Below, piece by piece: positions 1 to 4,909 of a stretch of DNA of 8,631 nucleotides. The stretch is from Planctomycetaceae bacterium (GTDB lineage Bacteria; Planctomycetota; Planctomycetia; Pirellulales; Thermoguttaceae). The stretch's first letter is position 1; each line of letters starts with the position of its first letter. The stretch covers positions 1-8,631 of the forward strand of contig WRCR01000145.1 of NCBI GenBank assembly GCA_009783865.1, written 5' to 3'. The translations under genes were made by a program, and so were the position numbers. The notes under the pieces were generated by a model. That model saw only the letters and a list, made by a program, of their open reading frames with translations. It had not been told where the DNA came from and ran no database searches.

Positions 1-106
1 GAAGGCGCGGCAGGACGAAAGAAATGCATCGAACAAGGGAACCGATTGGCAATTCACTACCGAAGACGCACGAATAAAACTCAAAAAACTGTATCCAAAA
101 TTTTAA
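1..106 (+). CDS. C-terminal end of a probable IS630-like transposase (partial)
   Basis: The reading frame enters from the left edge (first full codon at base 2) and stops with TAA at 104-106, giving 34 residues. The tail includes DWQFTTEDARIKLKKLYPKF immediately before the stop. From memory, a W-x-FTT-x-DAR-x-KL-x-x-LYP ending is typical of IS630-type DDE transposases, which cut and paste their element; no catalytic residue lies inside the window. The other two frames give less protein-like translations, although frame 1 is also open to 123. The gene converges on the oxidoreductase that ends at 120, leaving only 13 bases between the two stop codons. The assignment rests on a short tail, so another transposase family, or a truncated remnant, remains possible. 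Confidence 0.5.
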   Translation, partial: KARQDERNASNKGTDWQFTTEDARIKLKKLYPKF

Positions 107-119
107 GATTGGAAAGATA

Positions 120-1508
120 CTAGACAATCTCATAACCTTTGCGCTGTTCTCGTTGCAGCATTGAGTTTGCCTCGGCATCGTTTGTGAACTGTTCCTTATC
201 AGCGTCCCAGAGAAGTTTTCGTCCGCCAAGCCGCATTGAAATGTTCGTCAAATGACAAGCCGATACCGTGCGGTGTTCAATGTCGGCGGGCGAAACCGGC
301 ACTTCTCTGCTGCGGATACAATCGAAGAAATTCTTCATGTGATTATTCGACGGTCTGACACGCCACGCATCCGACGGCAGCGGATTCTCCTTCAACTCCT
401 CCGCCGCCTTGCCATATACGTTGCCGCGATTGATGAATATCCGCCCATTGTCGCCGATAAACATGATGCCGTTGCGCTTGTTCTCGTCCATCTCGCTGGG
501 ATAATCCTTGCCCCACATCCACGCCTTCTGTTCCGGCGTTGTTTCCTGATAATCGTTAATACCGCCGAAACGAAATTGGTCTCCCAACACAATATAAAAG
601 TGCAGCGTTATATCACTTTCATCACCCGGCGAACGATATTTCAATTGCGCATAAAATCTGTCAGGCGTATTAAAACAATCCGCTTTGCCTTCATTTGGAA
701 ATATACCGCGGGCTTCAACGGAATAAGGTCCCGTGTTTTCGACATTCATTCCCCAGTGCGCAATGTCAACATGATGATTTCCCCAGTCGGTTGCCATTCC
801 GCCGGTGTATTCATACCACCATCTAAAAATCGAATGACAACGCTGCGGACAATAATCATGAACCGGTGCCTGCCCTTGATATAAATCCCAATCTAATCCT
901 TGCGGAACAGGTTGAGCCGGAAAAGGTCCTCCAAGCATGCTGCACCATGGCAGTGCGACAATTACATCCTTCAACTTGCCGATGCGTCCGTTGCGGACGA
1001 GTTCTACTGCCGTTTGAAATTCCTTTCCGCTCCGCTGTTGCGTACCGGTTTGAAAAACCCGTCTGGTATCTTTAACAACTTTGCAAACAAGTTGACCTTC
1101 GGTAACAGTCAGCGTAAACGGCTTTTCACCGTAGACATCTTTACCAGCGCGCATAGCATCGATGTTTATTTTCGTGTGCCAATGGTCAGGCGTTGCCTGT
1201 ATAACCGCATCGACATCTTTGTTTTCAAGGAGTTTGCGGTAATCCAGATAAACGCTGACGGGGTTCTCTTGTTTATCCGCGAAGAATTGTTTGGTTCTTT
1301 CAGCATGCGGCAAATAGGCATCGGCAGCGGCAACAACATCGCCGAAGGCGGCGGCGGATTTTATGTCGCCGGTTCCCATACCGCCGCAGCCGACGATTGC
1401 GATTCCGATGCGCTCATTGGCTCCTTTGGTTTCGGCTTTAACAAAAAGCGGGGCGTGAAATGCAGCCGATACAGCGGCGGCACTTTTCAAAAATGTACGG
1501 CGTTTCAT
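120..1508 (-). CDS. Tat-exported Gfo/Idh/MocA family oxidoreductase
   Basis: A 462-residue NAD(P)-dependent dehydrogenase-type protein. The N-terminus MKRRTFLKSAAAVSAAFHAP is a twin-arginine signal (RRTFLK, residues 3-8, then an Ala-rich core) with a plausible cleavage after V-K-A at residue 25, so it should be exported folded. The Rossmann nucleotide loop GCGGMG is at residues 40-45, TPDHWH at 106-111, and the family's catalytic-lysine motif EKP at 128-130. The C-terminal substrate domain carries D241-W-G-N-H245-H246, matching the family's D-x-x-x-H active-site signature. Length and ending look complete for planctomycete-type members. The ATG at 1506-1508 begins directly with the Tat motif, which supports this start, although no clear Shine-Dalgarno site precedes it. 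Known members oxidise or epimerise sugars, inositols and related polyols. The substrate here cannot be read from sequence, and no sugar-catabolic gene is adjacent. Confidence 0.93.
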   Translation of the reverse strand: MKRRTFLKSAAAVSAAFHAPLFVKAETKGANERIGIAIVGCGGMGTGDIKSAAAFGDVVAAADAYLPHAERTKQFFADKQENPVSVYLDYRKLLENKDVDAVIQATPDHWHTKINIDAMRAGKDVYGEKPFTLTVTEGQLVCKVVKDTRRVFQTGTQQRSGKEFQTAVELVRNGRIGKLKDVIVALPWCSMLGGPFPAQPVPQGLDWDLYQGQAPVHDYCPQRCHSIFRWWYEYTGGMATDWGNHHVDIAHWGMNVENTGPYSVEARGIFPNEGKADCFNTPDRFYAQLKYRSPGDESDITLHFYIVLGDQFRFGGINDYQETTPEQKAWMWGKDYPSEMDENKRNGIMFIGDNGRIFINRGNVYGKAAEELKENPLPSDAWRVRPSNNHMKNFFDCIRSREVPVSPADIEHRTVSACHLTNISMRLGGRKLLWDADKEQFTNDAEANSMLQREQRKGYEIV

Positions 1509-1572
1509 GGTGGTTTAGAAATTAAAGTGTTTTGGATACGTTGTCTTGAACGTGTGTAAAAACGATGATATT

Positions 1573-1601
1573 AGAATACCAAATGAACACGCCGATTGCA
1601 A
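1573..1601 (-). promoter_or_regulatory. Possible sigma70 promoter for the minus-strand oxidoreductase
   Basis: Read on the - strand, TTGCAA (1596-1601) is followed by a 17-base spacer and TATTCT (1573-1578), each matching 4 of 6 consensus positions, with a TGn extended -10 just before the hexamer. It lies in the 124-base gap between the methyltransferase stop and the oxidoreductase start and would give a leader of roughly 60 bases. The match is moderate and rests on sequence alone. Confidence 0.35.
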
Positions 1602-1632
1602 TAGTCGTGATTAAACTGCCTTGCACCGGTTT

Positions 1633-2895
1633 TCATTCTCCAAAAATGATTTTCGTTTTCATCATTCGTTCACGGGTTTCGATTTTTAACCGCAGATATT
1701 CCATTGGTCGGTCGCCCTTGACTCTATTACACGAACCGCACAGGAGTTGATAATTCTCGTAATAATCGCCGCCGCCTTTTGACTTCGGTATGATGTGGTC
1801 TATATCAAAATCCCATATCTCGAAGTCGCGTCCGCAAGCATTACACTTTCTATTCTGTTCTTTGTATAATCGCTGCTTGACTGATTCCGACGGTTTCACT
1901 TCTTTGATGTCGGTTCGCTTCGGTACTATATCCGTTGCAATAAAATCCTTGAAGAGACCGGCATCGTCGCTCAATCTTTCGACTAGAATATCGACGGCTT
2001 GATTTTCGATATCGATGCCAATCCATTTCCGTCCTAATTGTTGAGCGGCAACACAGGTTGTAGCGCAGCCGCAGAAGGGGTCCATTACGATGTTGCCTTC
2101 GCAGGAAGATGCTTTAATGATACGATGCAACAGCGCAAGCGGTTTTTGAGTCGGGTAACCGACGCGCTCTTTGGACGAAGCATTAATGATGGGTATTTCC
2201 CAAACGTCGCCGATTCTCCTTCCATCTGATAAATAAACCTTATATGGCTTTTGATTTTTTCGCTTTTGCCATCGAAACCATCTTCCGGTTTCATCTTGTT
2301 TATAATGACTGTCCAATTTTCCTGATTTTTTACCATATTCTTCTCTCATTTCATTAAAAATATGGCTATTTGACTTTGCGTACCAGAAAATTGTATCGTG
2401 TAAATTCTGGAACCTCTTACTTACCGCAGTATATCTTTTATAACTCCAAACAATCTCATTGCGGAAATTGTTTTTTCCGAACACGGCATCGAGTAAATTT
2501 TTCAAATAGTGTCCCGCCGTTGGGTCGCAATGAAGATACAAACTGCCCGTATCTTTCAATATTCTGTGCATTTCGACAATACGCTGCGACATGTAAGCCA
2601 GGTATGCCATCATCGCTTTACTGTGTATTTCGCCGATGTGTGCAATATATCCCGCCAGTGCCGGATACTTAACCGCAAGCGTATCAAGATAATGTTCATT
2701 GACATCCTGCCACGTCCACATGTCTTTGAAACTGACACCGGCGGCTCTGCTGCCGACCGGTGCAGAGTACACCCGTTTCGTGTTGAACGGCGGGTCGAGA
2801 TATATCAAATCAACCAATCCGCTGTTCAAGCCCGAAAGAACGTACAGATTGTCGTTAGTATAAAGCGTGTTTTGAAAGGTTTGTCTCCGTGTCAT
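1633..2895 (-). CDS. Beta-class DNA methyltransferase fused to a C-terminal HNH nuclease
   Basis: A 420-residue protein with two domains. Residues 1 to about 310 are an N4/N6 amino-methyltransferase: catalytic motif IV DPPF at 34-37, GYPTQKP at 246-252 and the S-adenosylmethionine loop DPFCGCATT at 272-280. Motif IV preceding motif I marks the beta class, and DPPF favours N6-adenine as product. The target-recognition region should lie around 145-240. Residues about 340-405 are an HNH fold: C351-x2-C354, D364-I-D366-H367, N381, C386-x2-C389, N390, with both zinc pairs and the His-Asn core intact. It could be a single-chain modification/restriction enzyme, or a methyltransferase using the zinc domain only for DNA contact. 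No separate restriction gene is nearby. The frame is open upstream to 3177, but that extension has no family resemblance and would overlap comM on the other strand. The ATG at 2893-2895 puts motif IV at a normal distance from the N-terminus. GC content is very uneven within the gene. Confidence 0.9.
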   Translation of the reverse strand: MTRRQTFQNTLYTNDNLYVLSGLNSGLVDLIYLDPPFNTKRVYSAPVGSRAAGVSFKDMWTWQDVNEHYLDTLAVKYPALAGYIAHIGEIHSKAMMAYLAYMSQRIVEMHRILKDTGSLYLHCDPTAGHYLKNLLDAVFGKNNFRNEIVWSYKRYTAVSKRFQNLHDTIFWYAKSNSHIFNEMREEYGKKSGKLDSHYKQDETGRWFRWQKRKNQKPYKVYLSDGRRIGDVWEIPIINASSKERVGYPTQKPLALLHRIIKASSCEGNIVMDPFCGCATTCVAAQQLGRKWIGIDIENQAVDILVERLSDDAGLFKDFIATDIVPKRTDIKEVKPSESVKQRLYKEQNRKCNACGRDFEIWDFDIDHIIPKSKGGGDYYENYQLLCGSCNRVKGDRPMEYLRLKIETRERMMKTKIIFGE

Positions 2896-2902
2896 ATACT
2901 GT

Positions 2903-2930
2903 ATTGTATAAAATGCGGCGGTGTTTGCAA
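2903..2930 (-). promoter_or_regulatory. Possible promoter for the methyltransferase-HNH gene
   Basis: On the - strand TTGCAA (2925-2930), a 16-base spacer and TACAAT (2903-2908) match 4 of 6 and 5 of 6 consensus positions. Transcription would start about at the ATG (2895), so the message would be leaderless or nearly so, consistent with the lack of a Shine-Dalgarno site. This is a prediction from sequence only. Confidence 0.4.
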
Positions 2931-2969
2931 GCGTAGAATTAAAATCCTGCGCTAACAGAATGACTACCC

Positions 2970-2997
2970 TTGATTTACGCAACACTTCCGATAAAAT
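2970..2997 (+). promoter_or_regulatory. Possible sigma70 promoter for comM
   Basis: TTGATT (2970-2975), a 16-base spacer and TAAAAT (2992-2997) match 4 of 6 and 5 of 6 consensus positions, with the predicted start about 40 bases before the comM ATG. It lies in the same 145-base region as the divergent methyltransferase promoter, so the two could be co-regulated or interfere. Confidence 0.45.
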
Positions 2998-3040
2998 ACC
3001 GAACATTAACGTTTGAATCTTTCTAACTGCAATACCCCTG

Positions 3041-4576
3041 ATGCTCGTTAAAATTAACACTTTCTCACTGCTCGGTATCGATGCCGTTCCGGTCGAAGTC
3101 GAAGTTGACTGCGCCGAAATCGGAACACCGAAAACGATTCTCGTCGGACTGCCCGAAACCGTTGTAAAAGAAAGCACTTACCGCATTGAAAGGGCTATCG
3201 AAAATTCCGGTTTTTACAATCCGATTCACCGCATTGTTATCAACCTTGCACCGGCGGACTTGCCGAAACAAGCGGCTTCTTTCGATTTACCGATTTCCCT
3301 CGGCCTGCTTGCAGGAACAAGACAAATACCGGCAGAAGCACTACAACGGTTCGGAATCGTCGGCGAACTTGCACTCGATGGTTCAATGCGTCCCATAAAA
3401 GGCGCATTGTCAATGGCACTGGAAGCGGCAAAACAAGGAATCAAACACTTAATCGTTCCCGCCGAAAACGCACCGGAAGCTGCGGTTGTCGAAAGCATCA
3501 GCGTTTATCCTGTGACTTGTCTCGCTGAAGCCGTCGGCTTTCTTTGCGAAAAAATCGAAATAGAACCGCTGCCGTCGGTCAACGAAGCCATCTTCGAGGA
3601 ATTGTCGTACTACGATGTGGACTTTGCCGATGTAAAAGGGCAGGAATCTGCTAAAAGGGCAATGACGGTAGCAGCGGCAGGCGGACATAATCTTCTGATG
3701 ATAGGTCCGCCCGGCACCGGTAAAACAATGCTGGCGAAGCGTTTCGCAACAGTGCTGCCGAAACTTTCGCTGGCGGAATCGCTTGAAACTACCCGCATTT
3801 TCAGTGTACTCGGCTATCTTCGGAAAGATGTACCGCTCATTGCGGTGCGTACTTTTCGTGAGCCGCATCATACGATTAGTGAAGCGGGTTTAGTCGGCGG
3901 CGGTTCTCCGCCTAGTCCGGGCGAGATTTCGCTGGCGCACAACGGCGTTTTGTTTCTCGATGAGTTGCCGGAGTTTAACCGGAAAACGCTCGAAGTTCTT
4001 CGGCAGCCGCTGGAAGATGGAACGGTCACGATAGCCCGTGCTTCGCAAACGAGTACTTTTCCGGCAAACTTCATTCTTCTTGCGGCGTTGAATCCTTGTC
4101 CTTGCGGATACCGGAGCGACCCACGTCGGCAGTGCCGATGTAATCCGATGCAAATTGAGCGATATATGAATCGAATCAGCGGACCGCTGCTTGACCGGAT
4201 TGATATACACATTGAAGTACCGCCGGTTGACTATGATAATTTAACGGCAAAATCACCGGGCATATCGAGTGCCGAAATACGTAAAAGTGTTCTTGCGGCG
4301 AGAGCAATTCAGTCGGAACGGTTTCAAAAATCGAAAGTCCGGTACAATGCCGACATGTCGCATCGGCAAATTGTTTCTAACTGTCAGTTGAGTGAAAAGG
4401 GACATCTAATTTTACGGACGGCGATGGAGGACTTCGGTCTTTCGGCAAGGGCGCATGACAAGATTCTGCGTGTTGCCCGAACTATTGCCGACTTGGAAGG
4501 TGCGGAAAACATTTCTGCGATGCATTTGTTTGAGGCGATAACATATCGGACGCTTGACCGCAAACTCTGGGCGTGA
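3041..4576 (+). CDS. comM: ComM/YifB-family Mg-chelatase-like AAA+ ATPase
   Basis: A 511-residue cytoplasmic protein, the usual length for the family. Residues 1 to about 170 are the Lon-protease-like N-terminal domain, opening with the family-typical pattern LLGIDAVPVEVEVD (10-23). The AAA+ core follows, with Walker A GPPGTGKT (222-229), Walker B VLFLDELPEF (303-312), N351 in the sensor position, and the arginine-finger stretch LLDRIDIHIEVP (383-394). Two C-x-C pairs (C353/C355 and C365/C367) match the putative metal-binding insert of many bacterial members. The C-terminal Mg-chelatase helical domain runs to the end. In naturally competent bacteria ComM is a hexameric helicase promoting branch migration during integration of transforming DNA. 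It is widespread, so its presence does not prove competence. The ATG at 3041 fits the conserved N-terminus, though no Shine-Dalgarno site is obvious. No other competence gene is in the window. Confidence 0.96.
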   Translation: MLVKINTFSLLGIDAVPVEVEVDCAEIGTPKTILVGLPETVVKESTYRIERAIENSGFYNPIHRIVINLAPADLPKQAASFDLPISLGLLAGTRQIPAEALQRFGIVGELALDGSMRPIKGALSMALEAAKQGIKHLIVPAENAPEAAVVESISVYPVTCLAEAVGFLCEKIEIEPLPSVNEAIFEELSYYDVDFADVKGQESAKRAMTVAAAGGHNLLMIGPPGTGKTMLAKRFATVLPKLSLAESLETTRIFSVLGYLRKDVPLIAVRTFREPHHTISEAGLVGGGSPPSPGEISLAHNGVLFLDELPEFNRKTLEVLRQPLEDGTVTIARASQTSTFPANFILLAALNPCPCGYRSDPRRQCRCNPMQIERYMNRISGPLLDRIDIHIEVPPVDYDNLTAKSPGISSAEIRKSVLAARAIQSERFQKSKVRYNADMSHRQIVSNCQLSEKGHLILRTAMEDFGLSARAHDKILRVARTIADLEGAENISAMHLFEAITYRTLDRKLWA

Positions 4577-4619
4577 TGCAGGTAAAAAATGCACTCCGCC
4601 GCCGCGGCTGCCTTGCCCC

Positions 4620-4834
4620 CACGTCACCTTCAAAGTCGTTTTAATCCGAGTTTTTTTAACATCGTTCTTGGCGTGCAGCGGACGGTCTGGGCGAGGAGAC
4701 CGAGAAAGGCGAGAGAGCAAACGGAGTGGAAGGGATGGCGGACACCGTAAAAATTGGATTTTTCGAGATAATCCAAATATCTTTACGAAGAAAAATCGAA
4801 TATGTTAGCCAAATTCGACTTTGAAGGTGACGTG
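4620..4834. repeat. Perfect 19-bp inverted repeat, arms 177 bases apart
   Basis: The left arm CACGTCACCTTCAAAGTCG (4620-4638) is the exact reverse complement of the right arm CGACTTTGAAGGTGACGTG (4816-4834). Similarity stops abruptly at both edges of each arm. Such a match within 215 bases is very unlikely by chance at this composition. It resembles the terminal repeats of a small non-autonomous element, but no target-site duplication is evident. It could also be two opposed copies of a dispersed repeat, or the base of a large RNA stem. The right arm ends six bases before the shc -35 box. Confidence 0.85.
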
Positions 4835-4840
4835 TTGCTA

Positions 4841-4869
4841 TTGCCCGGCTCTTTGATTTATGATATAAT
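4841..4869 (+). promoter_or_regulatory. Sigma70-type promoter of shc
   Basis: TTGCCC (4841-4846, 4 of 6), a 17-base spacer and a perfect TATAAT (4864-4869) make this the best promoter in the window. The predicted start near 4876 gives a leader of about 34 bases. It lies inside the frame that opens at 4802, which argues that translation starts later, at 4910. Confidence 0.75.
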
Positions 4870-4894
4870 ATCGTCCCAATGGAATAGAACCAAT

Positions 4895-4901
4895 GAAAGG
4901 A
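4895..4901 (+). promoter_or_regulatory. Ribosome binding site deciding the shc start
   Basis: GAAAGGA sits eight bases before the ATG at 4910. No comparable site precedes the upstream in-frame ATG at 4802. Confidence 0.7.
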
Positions 4902-4909
4902 ATCTACTT

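Larger units (their letters stand above)
4577..4909. other. Intergenic region comM-shc
   Basis: No convincing gene lies in these 333 bases. From left to right there is a GC-rich start with a GCCGCGGC palindrome (4601-4608), the left arm of a 19-bp inverted repeat (4620-4638) and a run of seven T (4651-4657). Next come a hairpin with stem CGGTCT/AGACCG (4683-4688 and 4697-4702), a purine-rich tract (about 4690-4740) and a hairpin with stem TTGGATT/AATCCAA (4754-4760 and 4770-4776). The right arm of the repeat (4816-4834), the shc promoter and its leader complete it. Open frames here (4554-4808 on +, 4412-4720 on -) are judged non-coding. Confidence 0.7.

Noticed and set aside
252..1559. Long + strand open frames (252-884 and 900-1559) opposite the first oxidoreductase
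   Set aside because: They are antisense to a gene with clear Tat, Rossmann and EKP motifs, and their translations are Arg/Cys/Phe-rich with no recognisable domain.
2896..3177. 94-residue N-terminal extension of the methyltransferase frame
   Set aside because: It runs through the divergent promoter region and antisense to the first 137 bases of comM, and is Ser/Thr-rich with no family match; methyltransferase motif IV already sits at a normal distance from the ATG at 2895.
4577..4657. Rho-independent terminator after comM using the T7 run at 4651-4657
   Set aside because: No stable hairpin directly precedes the T-run; the 19-bp left arm pairs only with sequence 177 bases downstream.
4412..4808. 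Small open frames in the comM-shc spacer (4554-4808 on +, 4412-4720 on -)
   Set aside because: Each overlaps the comM end, lacks a ribosome site and has a low-complexity Arg/Ser/Pro-rich translation; the inverted repeat crosses them.
4620..4834. A complete MITE with target-site duplication
   Set aside because: The terminal repeats are real, but the bases outside them (left CCC, right TTG) give no duplication; the shared TTGCCC at 4613 and 4841 is not flush with the arms. Left as an unexplained repeat.
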